A stretch of DNA of 64,000 bases, from contig NC_041394.2 of the NCBI RefSeq assembly GCF_900747795.2, positions 338,977,914-339,041,913 of the forward strand, written 5' to 3'. This document shows positions 45,513 to 56,145 of the stretch, piece by piece (the stretch's first letter is position 1; every line of letters starts with the position of its first letter). Origin of the DNA: Erpetoichthys calabaricus. Lineage: Eukaryota > Chordata > Cladistia > Polypteriformes > Polypteridae. Position numbers and translations under genes: made by a program. The notes below the pieces were generated by a model. That model did not search any database. It was not told the DNA's origin and was given only the letters and a program-made list of their open reading frames with translations.

Positions 45513-46330
45513 ATAACCTTGATCCTATTCACCTAATTTCCCCAAATTGACATCAAGTTGAGTTCTGAAGGTCCCTAAAGTCCCCTTGTCCACCTCACTA
45601 CTTGTTCCTTGCGTTTGTGGTTTTCTGCAGGAGTGAAAACGTTTTGATGTTTGCATAAAATATGTTTCCATCAGTGTCCCTGTAGCCAGGATTTGACTTT
45701 TATCAGTCATTTTACCACAAATATAAACTTCAAATTATTAAAAATGAATAAGTTGACAACATAAACAAAAATAACAACAAAAACACAATCCATTTTACAT
45801 ATTTATTCAGCAGCGTTTCTTCAAAAGTAAACGCACAGAATGCCTCAAGTACACACTTTTAAGTGCAATACAAATCTTAACAAAATGACCAAAACCTCAC
45901 ATACAGTAGGTTTATGTACAATAAACAAAAACAATTTTTTTACTGTATATCTAATATCATCTGAAGTAAACAACTTGCCACATACCACAGTGCCTGCAGT
46001 TATTATGGGCTGTAGAGGAGTAGTAGTCAACACTATATTATTTGTAAATATATGCTACTTTCTCCAGAGATCTGAAAGGGTCAAGTACAGAAAATCAATC
46101 AATAATTCTGAAAGCTTGTTTCCTTTTAAAAAGTATATTTTAAGACATTAAATTAAAGACATTGAACTTCAGTGTCTAACATTTAAACAATAATGTTAAA
46201 AAATAAAAATGTAACTACAAAGTAGTTTAACATTTTTAAAGACAGCAAGATAGAAATTAAACAGGGGATAAAAACATTTGAAATCTATTTTGAGTTATTA
46301 GGAGTTCTTTTTAGAACATGATGTCTACAT
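45513..46330. other. No gene recognised
   Basis: Lies downstream of the SAMD3-like pseudogene. No exon or repeat end could be supported. Confidence 0.4.
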
Positions 46331-46511
46331 CGACTTCTTCTTCTTCTTTCGACTGCTCCCATTAGGGGTTGCCACAGCGGATCATCATCTTCCATATCTT
46401 TCTGTCCTCTCCATCTTGTTCTGTTACACCCATCACCTGCATGTCCTCTCTCACCACATCCATAAACCTTCTCTTAGGCCTTTCTATTTTCCTCTTCCCT
46501 GGCAGCTCTAT
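46331..46511 (-). mobile_element. RTE-type LINE 3' fragment
   Basis: Minus strand: IELPGKRKIERPKRRFMDVV, then MGVTEQDGEDRKIWKMMIRC, and a GAA-rich tail. The clade (RTE-like) is my best guess for this common fish LINE tail. Its 5' break lies exactly after the TGG codon that ends the SAMD3-like reading frame. Confidence 0.75.
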
Positions 46512-46615
46512 CCACTCAAAATCAATAAGTTTCCTCAGAAGTGTACAGACTTGTTGGTTGACGTGTCCATGCTTCTTTTTTGATTTTGAGCTCTGGGTTA
46601 ATACCCAAAAAACGC
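46512..46615 (-). pseudogene. SAMD3-like pseudogene, last exon
   Basis: After TTGTTTACAG the joined codon and RFLGINPE follow; after a frameshift the family's C-terminal block SKSKKKHGHVNQQVCTLLRK and LIDFEW is read, where the LINE begins. Confidence 0.78.
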
Positions 46616-46842
46616 CTGTAAACAAAATATAGAAGCTATCGGTTTTATTCGAGCTTTTTCACACTGTTTTTCAAAAGACATTAAATACAGAATACTGATG
46701 CCTAACACTCCTCCTAAGTGAGAAAGCCAAACAAGATTTCTCTGCCATTTTAACAACATTGTGGTGATTTACTGGTCTCACTATCACCCTTGCTTCTTTA
46801 AAAGGACAAGTGTTATCTACAATGTTAGTGTTGTTAGTTTAC

Positions 46843-47187
46843 CTTTGGATAAAGGCAGAGTGGTGGCTCTGATGCTAGGGATCTGCACTGGCAATCGGAA
46901 GGTTGCAGGTTCAAATCCCGTAAATGCCAAAAGAGACTGCTCTGTTGGGCCCTTGCGCAAGGACCTTAACCTGCAATTGCTGAACCCTTTGAGTAGTGAG
47001 AAAAGCGCTATATAAATTCAAAGAATTATTATTATTAAACTCCAAAGGGGATGAGGCATCTTCAGGATATTAAAGTTGTAATAACTTGCAAAGATTGCAG
47101 CAATACCATTGATGAAGTCATGATGTGGTCTCATTACCACTTGTCCTTCAGTTGACAACATCCAGGCTTTAGGCTTCATCGTGTCAT
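46843..47187 (-). pseudogene. SAMD3-like pseudogene exon split by a SINE
   Basis: After TTATTTCAG it reads DTMKPKAWMLSTEGQVVMRP, then HHDFINGIAAIFASYYNFN. A short deletion shifts the frame to YPEDASSPLEF. The SINE occupies 46854-47036, and past it the exon finishes with ATCCAAAG/GTAAAC (IQ plus two bases). Confidence 0.8.
46854..47036 (+). mobile_element. tRNA-derived SINE inserted in an exon
   Basis: GGCAGAGTGGTGGCTCTGAT (box A), GGTTGCAGGTTCAAATCCCG (box B), a tRNA-unrelated part with GCGCAAGGACCTTAACCTGC and a tail GCGCTATATAAATTC plus ATT repeats. AAA is present on both sides as a possible short duplication. Lies opposite to the gene strand. Confidence 0.85.
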
Positions 47188-47484
47188 CTGAAATAAACAA
47201 AGATATTCATCATGTACTTATGCAGAAGAGCGGAATTCTTAATGAACAACAGTGTGAAAGGAATGGGTCTTAGATTACAACTATTAAAGTGATTGAAATA
47301 GTTACTGTGTATTAATCATAAAAGTAGAAAGGAGTCATAGGTCTGCACACTGTTCTTCTGGTCTTTGTAAAGTAAAGGGCAGCTGCATGAACCTTTCAAA
47401 ACATATACAGTATGAGAAGGTAATACAGGTTTAGATATTACTATAGTTGCTGGCACTATAAGCTACACGTGTTGCTAACATTAC

Positions 47485-47554
47485 CTTGTATAATCAAGCG
47501 GGGAATGCTTGGTAGCATCATTGTCCTCTGAACAGCAGCGCCTGTGGCACATGT
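47485..47554 (-). pseudogene. SAMD3-like pseudogene, 70-base exon
   Basis: TTTTACAG/ACATGTGCC to TATACAAG/GTAATG. Reads TCATGAAVQRTMMLPSIPRL plus IIQ and one base. No lesion. Confidence 0.75.
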
Positions 47555-47795
47555 CTGTAAAATACAGTAATACATAACTTTAACATATGCTGGATATACA
47601 GTATGTACAGTGTATACTGTATATCTCTTAGTGAAGAGTAAAAATGATGCCAGAAGAAAATCCTTTGACCCCAGTGATCCACAATTCTAGATTTAGCAAT
47701 GTGAATTTTACTAAAATTCAGTAGTCAGAGAACTATGTGTCTGCATGGGGGATTAAGAGTGTATGAATACAAGTATGAAAGTTCCTGTAATATAC

Positions 47796-48559
47796 TGCAT
47801 TGTCTACCCAAGTTCCAGCATTGGCACCTGCCTTTTTTACTCTTGGTCAGGTTGATTTGAGCCGTCCAAATGGGGTGGGTTTGAGGATATGACTGTAATT
47901 GAATGAAAAGATGGAACTCTGGAGATAGCAACATACAATTGTCCGTGACTGAAAACTGGTTTTGGCAGATACAGGCATATCTTTTTGAAAGTGTGTCCCT
48001 GTGCTTTATTAATTGTCATTGCAAAGGCCAATCTAACGGGAAATTGTCTGCGTGTAAAAGTAAAAGGCAAATTTGAATCTGATGGGGTCAGGGAAATCCA
48101 GCGAATAAGGACAGTTTGTGAGGTAGGAGCTGCGATTGTTTTACACCCCAGTACATTGCGGTGAATGCTGAGAACAGTCAGTCTAGTGCCTTTACAGAGA
48201 CTTCTTGCTGGCATGAGGTTTCTGAGAAGCATGACGACTGAACCAATTTTAAGTTTCACTTTATGCGGAGGCATGCCAGTGGGGGTAATGGCTGCCCGGC
48301 GGGTCATGGGAATAACGCCGCCGGATCGCCAGTCGGTATCGTTTATGGTCGGAACTACGACGGTATGTGATCTTCTTCGAACCTCCGACTTTCGTTCTTG
48401 ATTAATGAAAACATTCTTGGAAAATGCTTTCTCGCTCGCACGAATTGTTGGCTCTGTATTGCGTGTGCCATGGTCGGCTGCTTAGTGAATTGTTGGTGAG
48501 CGTGGCTCGGTCTTGCGTGCGTCTTGCTTGCCATGGACTTAGTGAATTATATATGTAGA
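47796..48559 (-). mobile_element. Helitron, internally deleted, with helicase C-terminus
   Basis: The 5' end TCTACATATATAATTCACTA lies at 48559, preceded by A. After about 250 bases comes the C-terminal part of the Pif1-type helicase (48307-47837): IGSVVMLLRNLMPARSLCKG, RRQFPVRLAFAMTINKAQG and GQLYVAISRVPSF (helicase motifs V and VI region). The Rep nuclease and most of the helicase are deleted. The frame is open over 156 residues. Confidence 0.8.
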
Positions 48560-48624
48560 TTGTCTACCCGAGTTCCGGCATTGGCACCTGCCTTTTTTAC
48601 TCTTGGTCAGGTTGAGTTGAGCCA
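48559..48624 (-). repeat. Second copy of the Helitron 3' part, head to tail
   Basis: Matches 47799-47864 with about three differences (GTCTACCCGAGTTCCGGCAT, TTTTACTCTTGGTCAGGTTG) and directly abuts the 5' end of the Helitron at 48559. Confidence 0.75.
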
Positions 48625-48629
48625 TCATA

Positions 48630-48889
48630 TTTATCTCATTGATTCTAACAAACTAGTTCTTCATATAGAATACTGAGCATTTAGTGCTATAGAAAAATCA
48701 AGCACATCAAGCACTCCTCAAGATAGCCCACTAATTTTCTAAAATTCCAAGGCATTGATTTTAGAAAAATAAAAACTAAAATCAACTCTAAAACATTTTC
48801 AATGCCAGTGGGGTTCCTAGTCTATTGTAAGCAAAACTCACTCTTCTGTCTCTAAACCAATTACTTTGTGAAAGTCACAAATAACTTAC
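48630..48889. other. Intron sequence, nothing recognised
   Basis: Between the Helitron and the large exon of the SAMD3-like pseudogene. Confidence 0.4.
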
Positions 48890-49730
48890 ATCAGCTTGAA
48901 TTAAGATTGCATCCTTGGGCTCTTTAAAGTATTCCATCAGGAGGAGAAAGACACATGCAACCTTAACTGAAACCTCTGGTTCAAACTTAGACAGGACATC
49001 CTGAATTCCTGAATGATGGTTTAGTTCCTGGCAGAACTTTATAATTGTACTGCCTTTGTTGTCCAGTGCTACTTGCAGCTGGCTGAGGATGGAGATGTCT
49101 GATAGAAGCCTAAAGTGGGAGTAAAGACATCTTTGTGAGAAAAGGAAAGACCATTCCTTCTGAACTTGTGCAATGTGTGGTGCAGGCACTCCGTTAAGGT
49201 ATTGGCGCTGGGTGATATAGGTCTTTTCCACCCATCCCTATCTCTGAGAAGATTTTAAGTAGCCGCATTTTCATTTCATCTAATGATGCCTCAGCTTCTC
49301 CAGTGGGCAGTTCTACAGGACACCACTTCACACATCCATACTGATCTACAGGGCCTCTTGCCTCCCCCGCTGTATTAGCATGGGACCTTCTCTCTCTGTG
49401 TCGCCTTGCAAGAGTATTTTTTCTGTTTTTAAATTCCACTCTTGTTTTAATTTGCTGAAGAAGAGAGTGGCAGCCCTCTCCAACCATGTTTCCTTTTTTT
49501 CCAACATCTGCAAAACTTTTTGGGTATTCCCTTACAATTCCTTGGACTAAGTTGTGACACATTGCTCTAGTCCTAATGTATTTCTCCAGATCCTTCTCTT
49601 CTACAAAAGCAAGGTCTTTCCTGCTTTCCACACCAAGCTCTTCTAACCGTTCAAGAAGAGATGTTAAGGATTCATTTGAGAGGCTTGGCAAGATAGACAG
49701 CACCACTTCCTTTAGGTCTGGACTCATTTT
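48890..49730 (-). pseudogene. SAMD3-like pseudogene, largest exon
   Basis: Acceptor TTTATTTTAG ends at 49731; ATG at 49727. The SAM-like segment reads SLLERLEELGVESRKDLAFV, then EKDLEKY; a conserved block follows, REYPKSFADVGKKGN and HSLLQQIKTRVEFKNR. After a frameshift near 49230 (GEAEASLDEMKMRLLKIFSE to EKTYITQRQYL) it continues VQKEWSFLFSQRCLYSHFRL, LDNKGSTIIKFCQ and PKDAILIQAD, ending at GTAAGT. Confidence 0.8.
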
Positions 49731-49842
49731 CTAAAATAAAATTTGGGGCAGACAGCTAAATATTAACCAATTAATTCATAAGACACCTTGCTTGTTTGTT
49801 TATTATCAGTAATGCGTTATTTGCTACAATTTTATGTCTATA

Positions 49843-50326
49843 CTAGACAAAGAGTCCGTTTCGACAACGTAAGATGAAACGGGCACGAGTGCAATAGTAG
49901 TAAGTATAAGCACCACAAACCTGATATAGGTGTATTGAATGAATGCGTAATTAGGCCTGGAGCTGTAGTTGAAATCGCCTTTCAGGCCTCTAGAGCTTTA
50001 ATCGAAGTCGCTTTTCTCTTTGAATTTTTGTGGCCGTAAATCCGCCGCCTGCCGCGATGTTGGTCGAAGTTGCCTTTCTCTTTGAATTTTCGTGACCATA
50101 AATCCGCTGCCTGCCGCGATGTCGGTCTCATAAGGTTTTTCGGACAGCTGCACAGAAGGCGACTGCGCATTCGGCTTCAGACATGTGCAGAAGGTGACTG
50201 CACATTCGGCTTCGGACAGACGTGAGTGAGTGAGTGAGTGAGTGAGTGAGTGAGTGAGTGAGTGAGTGAGTGAGTGAGTGAGTGAGTGAGTGAGTGAGTG
50301 AGTAGACTGGTGAATTATATATAAGA
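49843..50326 (-). mobile_element. Helitron, non-autonomous
   Basis: On the minus strand it begins TCTTATATATAATTCACC after an A and ends with a stem-loop (CCGTTTC ... GAAACGG), then CTCTTTGTCTAG before a T: TC at one end, hairpin plus CTAG at the other, inserted between A and T, with no duplication. Inside are two tandem copies of about 66 bp (49999 and 50065, ATCCGCCGCCTGCCGCGATG) and a GTGA array of about 20 units (50221-50303). Confidence 0.82.
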
Positions 50327-53300
50327 TGATTTTATGCTTTATTAAGGCACTAGTGAGTACTCCCAGTTAGAAGGGGTCAGCAAAGCTCCAAAACCAGTCA
50401 CTGTAGGACAAATGATGACCTTTTTAGGTATGACTGGATTTAGTTCTGAGTGGATATTCTCAGAAATCGCCTTAGTCAATGGGTGGGCCTCTCTGACAGT
50501 GTCTTAAATTGGTTTGAATCCTACCTGACAGGTAGAAAATTCTTTGTTAGTTGTGGTAATAACAACTCAAAGACACATGATATTCTATATGGTGTTCCAC
50601 AAGGCTCTATCCTGGGTCCACTGCTCTTTTCGATTTACATGCTTCCATTAGGTCACATTATCTCAGGGCATAATGTGAGCTACCAGAGCTATGCTGATGA
50701 CACACAACTGTATTTATCAATAGTGCCTGATGACCCCAACTCTCTTGATTCACTGACACAATGTCTTACTTGTGCTTCTGAATGGATGAGTAGTAATTTT
50801 CTCAAACTAAATAAAGACAAAACAGAAATTTTAGTGATCGGCAATAATGGATATAATGAGGTTATTATAAATAAACTTGATGCATTAGTATTAAAAGTCA
50901 AGATGGAGGTAAAGAATTTAGGGGTAAGTATTGACTCTGTCCTGAATTTCAAATCACATATTAATCAGATTACTAGGACAGCATTTGTTCACTTAAGCAA
51001 TATAGCAAAGTTAGAACTCATAACATTGCAAGATGCTGAGAAATTAGTTCACGCTTTTGTTTTCAGTTGGCTAGATTATTGTAATACACTCCTCTCAGGA
51101 CCACCCAAAAAAGACATCAATCGATTGCAACAAGTGCAGAATGCAGCTGCTAGAATCTTAACTAAGAAAAGAAAATCTGAGTGCATTTCTCCGGTTGTGA
51201 TGTTATTACATTGGTTACCTGTGCTATTTACAATTGATTTTAAAATACTGCTTATAGTCTATAAAGCCTTAAATAAACTCACTCCATCTTATATCTGAAA
51301 ATGCCTGTCACTTTACACTCCAAATCATAACCTTAGATCTTCAAATGAGTGTCTGCTTAGAATTCCAAGAGCTAAACTTATAAGAAGTGGTGAGGCAGCC
51401 TTCTGCTGTTAAGCACCTAAAATATGGAATAGTTTACCGATAGAAATTCACCAAGTTAATACAGTGGAACACTTTAAAACACTGCTGAAAACACATTACT
51501 TTGACATGGCTTTCTCGTAGCTTCATTTTAGTTGAATCCTGATGCTCTGTATATTCAATGAATTATCGTTATTATTCATGGTGGCTGCAAAATCCTTACT
51601 AACCAATACTTTCTCTTCTGTTCTTTTTCCGTTTTTTTGTGGTGTCGATCTGCACTACCACCACCTAATCAAAGCACTGTGATGTCCCTACATTGATGGA
51701 TTAAATGCCAGAAGTCCACATGACCATCATCATCAAATTCTTCCATGTGAACCCTGAATACAATTAGGACTGATTGAGGTCATTTATGTTGGGTAGAATG
51801 CCTCGAGGGGGTTGGGTGGTCCCGTGGCCTCAGAACTCCAGCAGATTTTATTTTTTCTCCAGCTGTCTGGAGTTTTTTTTTTGTTTTTTCTGTCCTCCCT
51901 GTCCATCAGACCTTACTTTTATTCTATGTTAATTAGTGTTCCCTTATTTTGTTATTTATTTTGTCTTTTTTCTCTTTCTTCATCATGTAAAGCACTTTGA
52001 GCTACATTATTTGTATGAAAATGTGCTATATAAATAAATGTTGTTGTTGGATTCCTGACTATGTGCTAAAGACTGCCCCACTGAAGGATCTCATGAAATC
52101 TGTAGGACTGCAGAACCTGAGAAATCCACTTGATTGGACCATAGATGCGAATGCTACTTTTAATGTCATTTAACAGAAAATTCAGTCTGTATTGGCACTT
52201 GCCCTCCTGAATTATGGCAAACCATTCCTGCTTTTTGTGGGAAATGCGTGCTCAGGATTTGCAACGATTGTCCTCATGCAGGACACCTGTACTGGAAGGA
52301 GACGACAACCTATTGCCTATTATAGCAACAAACTTGTCAGTTTGGCTCAGGGTTATTCACCCTGCTTTCAAGGGTTGGCAGCAGTTCAGTTTGTGTATGA
52401 CAAACCATCTGCTATTACGATGGGCTACCCAGTGACAATACTGGTGCACCACAAGATTCTTGATTAATAAGTTCAACTGAGATTTGTAATGACACCTGCC
52501 AGACTGATTGCTGCATCTTTGTTGCTAACATATCCAGATGTCACCATTCAGAAGTGTGACACATTTAACATTGCTGAGTTTGTTCCAGTAGAAGGAGAGC
52601 CACATGATTGTGTTGCAGACTCACAAAGTTTCACAAAGCTGCAATGTGATTTGGACTCTGTTCCGCTCCATAATTCTGACCATGTGTTTTTTGTTGATGG
52701 TTCTTGTTTTAAGGACCACTTAGGCCTTCATGCGGGATTTGGGGTTGTGAAGTATGTTGGGGGACAGTTCAGAACACTGGTTTCTCAAAAATGCGAACAG
52801 CCATGCTTAGCACAATTGGCTGAGCTCAAAGCCCTCACCGAAGCATGCATGTTAGGAGAACAAAAAATTGCCACTGTCTTCACAGACTCAGCTTATGCAC
52901 ATGGAGTCTGCCATTTCTTTGGAGCTATATGGAAACAAAGAGGGTTCAAAAAGAGTGATGAATCACCCATTCAACACTGCAATCAGATTATGCAATTAAT
53001 AGCAGACAAAGTTAATGCCAAAAAAACTTGCCATTATAAAGTTCCAAGACCACAAGAAAGGAAATAACTATGTGACAAAAGGTAACAACCTTGCAGATTC
53101 TGTGGCCCGTCAGGCTGCCAACTCTGCAGTGGCCATGCTAGCACCACTGGTAAATATTGAGACAAATACCACAGAAAAAGACATAATTACTATGCAAGAC
53201 AGAGTCGGAATGGCAGAGAAAATGCTTTGGGACTGCCGAGGAGCACAAAGGTCAGCTCAAGGACAATGGTCTGCTCCAAATGGTTCGCTTGTGGCCCCTG

Positions 53301-54965
53301 CCTCACACTTACAAATGCTGATTAGGGATGCGCATTGTTCTGTCCATTGAATAAGATTAAAAATTATGGTCAAATTTGGTCACCTTATTTACAAGCAGCA
53401 GTGGACAAGTACCTGTCAGACATTGAAATTTGTGCAAAAACAATGTCAGAAAAGGAATCACTGCCCCCATAGGGCACATTCCAGTACCGGAAGGCCCATT
53501 TAAACATGATGGACTATACAGACATGAATGTTAAGATTTCTAGAAAAAGATACCTGCTAGTGATAATAGACAGATTCAGTGGATGGATGGAAGCTATCCC
53601 CTCACCTAATCAAAGTGCTAAAACAGTGCTCCAGTTCTTGACACGGGAAATCATACCAAGGTTTGGCTTCCCGTCAATGATTAGCTCAAAAAATGTGTCA
53701 GCCATTATTGAAAGGACAATAAAAAGGAACTGCAAACACTGCGACTAAAACAGAGACTTGGTTGTGTGTGCCACCCCCAATCACAGGGAATGGTGGAAAG
53801 AGCAAATGGGATCCTAAAGAATAAAATAGCTAAAATCTGCGCAGAAACTGGTCTGAATTGAGTAGATGTTTTGCCAATTGCTTTAATGTTGTATCATTTG
53901 CAGACTAACAGAGTGATGCACCTAACACCGCATGAAATGCTTACTGGCCGGCCAATGCCTTCACCTGTTTGGAGGGGACCCTTATGGGGTTCCCCAGTGG
54001 AGCAGCTAGAGCTTGAAATGCAGCACTATGTAAGGCAGCTAACTACTATCCATAAAGCTATATATTCACAGGAAAAGAAAAGACAGCTTGTTCCAGAAGA
54101 GCCTGAACACCCTATCAGGCCTGGGGGCCAGGTTTACCTGAGGGTTTTCTGAGGAAGATGGGACCAAGCAAAACGAGAGGGCCCATTTGAGGTGACGTGA
54201 GTCCAGGTGAAGGGAAGCACAACTTGGTATCACCTGAATCACTGCACTAAAGTGCACCTAATGGACCACAAAATGATGACGACTCCGCTTCTGATGAAGG
54301 AGGAGGAGCAACATTAGGAAACACCCCAGATGTCTCACCAGATGCTACTCCAGTTGATACCCAAAGTGGACGACGGAGTCCAGGAGACCAGCCAGGCAAT
54401 CGAGATGTCAGTCTTCAGGGTGAGTCCAACCAAAGAAGTGCCAGTGCGATTCCGCAAGATGATGATGATGGAGAACCGGCTGAGGAGTTCTCTGATCCAG
54501 ATGACACCAGCTGGACATGTGAAGATCCGCTTGCTGTTGACGCTTCTAGTACTGCTGGGCCTGTGGACACTGTTGCTGATAGACATATGGAGAGCCAAGC
54601 AAGCCCAGGGGAAGGTCCGTCTGACCTCCTCCCCACAATCGAATATTTAGATATTGCCTGGACCCCACAATGACACTGACTCTTGTTTGGACAATGGGGC
54701 ACAGGTATTTGGGACAAATGTTGATTATCCTCACAGAACTAAAAGAACTATTGAGATTGAATGGGACAATAAAAATGATAGTGAGAATTTGGAGTTATGG
54801 GAGGAAGCCCTGAACAATGACTGGTAAAGATGGACAATGTACACAGCCAAAGAACTAGCAAAAAAGGAATGTTGCCTTTGTGCTAAAGCAAAGCCAGCAA
54901 TAACTGTAGTCCCATTTCCGTATTCCTCAGAATCCCCAGAATTCCTTTGCTGATCCACACCCAAG
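50327..54965 (+). mobile_element. Endogenous retrovirus remnant (class I/epsilon-like), pol and start of env
   Basis: A fossil provirus without recognisable LTRs or gag in the window. Parts in order: end of the reverse transcriptase (50340-50446), an L2 LINE inserted into it (50447-52048), connection and RNase H (52050-53070; FFVDGSCF), integrase (53070-54160; DYTDMN catalytic region and HLTPHEML), then the leader of the envelope gene (54280-54650, hydrophobic LLLTLLVLLGLWTLLLIDI) and part of the surface protein to about 54960. Broken, with roughly ten or more breaks; old. The 3' side is cut by the RTE-type LINE at 54973. Confidence 0.8.
50447..52048 (+). mobile_element. L2-type LINE, 5'-truncated, inside the retrovirus
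   Basis: Starts within the reverse transcriptase (LRNRLSQWVGLSDSVLNWFE), then [28 protein letters not shown] with YADD intact, LNKDKTEILVIG, RILTKKRKSECISPVV. A TGA at 51296 and another stop later break the frame; KIWNSLPIEIHQ follows. 3' untranslated region 51500-52048 ends AAATAAATGTTGTTGTTG. Confidence 0.85.
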
Positions 54966-54972
54966 ATTTGCA

Positions 54973-55312
54973 TTGGGTGTGACGAGGATGGACAGGATTA
55001 GAAATGAGGACATTAGAGGGTCAGCTCAAGTTGGACGGTTGGGAGACAAAGTCAGGGAGGCGAGATTGCATTGGTTTGGACATGTGCAGAGGAGAGATGC
55101 TAAGTATATTGGGAGAAGGATGCTAAGGATAGAGCTGCCAGGGAAGAGAGAAAGAGGAAGGCCTAAGAGAAGGTTTATGGATGTGGTAAGAGAGGACATG
55201 CAGGTGATGGGTGTAACAGAGCAAGATGCAGAGGACAGAAAGATATGGAAGAAGATGATCTGCTGTGGTGACCCCTAATGGGAGCAGCTGAAAGAAGAGG
55301 AAAGAAAAAAGT
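54973..55312 (+). mobile_element. RTE-type LINE 3' fragment
   Basis: TRMDRIRNEDIRGSAQVGRL, REARLHWFGHVQRRDAKYIG, RRMLRIELPGKRERGRPKRR, then DVVREDMQVMGVTEQDAEDR and a GAA-rich tail. Open over about 100 residues and the same family as 46331. Confidence 0.78.
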
Positions 55313-56145
55313 TATATAGCACCTTTCCCATGCTTATGGCGCTTCACAGAATCTCAGAAAGAAACAGCAGGTATATGTTACATTGGATACAAATGTTTCC
55401 TGAACAGAACACTAAAACAGATAGATACGGGATATACAAAGCATTAAATGGAATAAAAGACAATAAACCAGAGTAAAATACAAAATTCAATACTAAAAAC
55501 TAGTAATAATACAGTCTTGCATTCCACAGGCCATTTCATTTCCTCATGGAACAGGAAACACAGTTATTATGACAGCAGAGAAATTTATAGAAAACTTCTG
55601 ATGTACTTATGAACTGGAGTGATGATAAAACTAATTCTTCATATTGGTCTTAAAAATAAAGGTGCCTGAGTGGTTCTTTAGGGTGATGCCATAAGGTAGC
55701 CACTTTTGGTTCCCAAAAGACCCCTCCACATGACGGTTCCAGAAAGGACCCTTTGTTTATTTAGATCTGTAACAGACTTCATAATGAAAAGATGGTAACA
55801 AATTTGTGAAACACCAATGATACGTACAAATAACAGAGGCTAAGTCCAGGTTGTTGTAATCTGTTAGCGTCCTACAAGGTAACCTACAATACGTAAAAAA
55901 TTGCATTTGTTTTTCTACATTTTAGGACACCTTTTCAAAAGAACAAAGAACCAACTTCATAGGCAAAGACTCTTCCCAGAATGAAATGGTGCTTTGCCAA
56001 GCAGTGGCTCTGTGGGGAACCAAACAACCCAGTGAAGAACCATAAAGCGCCATTAAAGAACCGGGATTTTTAAGAGATTCTCACAGATTGAGAAGAACTG
56101 ATCTTTATGATTCTTTTAATCTCCCAAACCTCATAATATCCAGAC
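55313..56145. other. No gene recognised
   Basis: No exon or clear repeat end apart from a possible continuation of LINE tail sequence near 55320. Confidence 0.4.

Larger units (their letters stand above)
46512..49730 (-). pseudogene. SAMD3-like fish gene family member, four exons, decayed
   Basis: A member (by recognition of the pattern, not a search) of the expanded fish family annotated as sterile-alpha-motif-domain 3-like, of unknown cellular role. Minus strand exons: 49730-48890, 47554-47485, 47187-46843, 46615-46512. Every visible junction has AG acceptors and GT donors with matching phases (0, 1, 2), which supports a real gene rather than chance frames. Damage: a frameshift in exon 1 near 49230, a frameshift near the end of the exon 3 coding block, a SINE inside exon 3, a frameshift in exon 4, and a LINE at the natural stop. 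Introns contain a Helitron. Upstream exons were not found. Confidence 0.78.

Noticed and set aside
45840-46151. 103-residue plus-strand frame near the SAMD3-like pseudogene
   Set aside because: No recognisable domain, no splice or start context, and lysine/asparagine-rich composition as expected from A/T-rich DNA.
46869-46945. tRNA-like sequence as a tRNA gene
   Set aside because: Box A and B are present, but it continues into a SINE body with an ATT tail; no proper cloverleaf was established.
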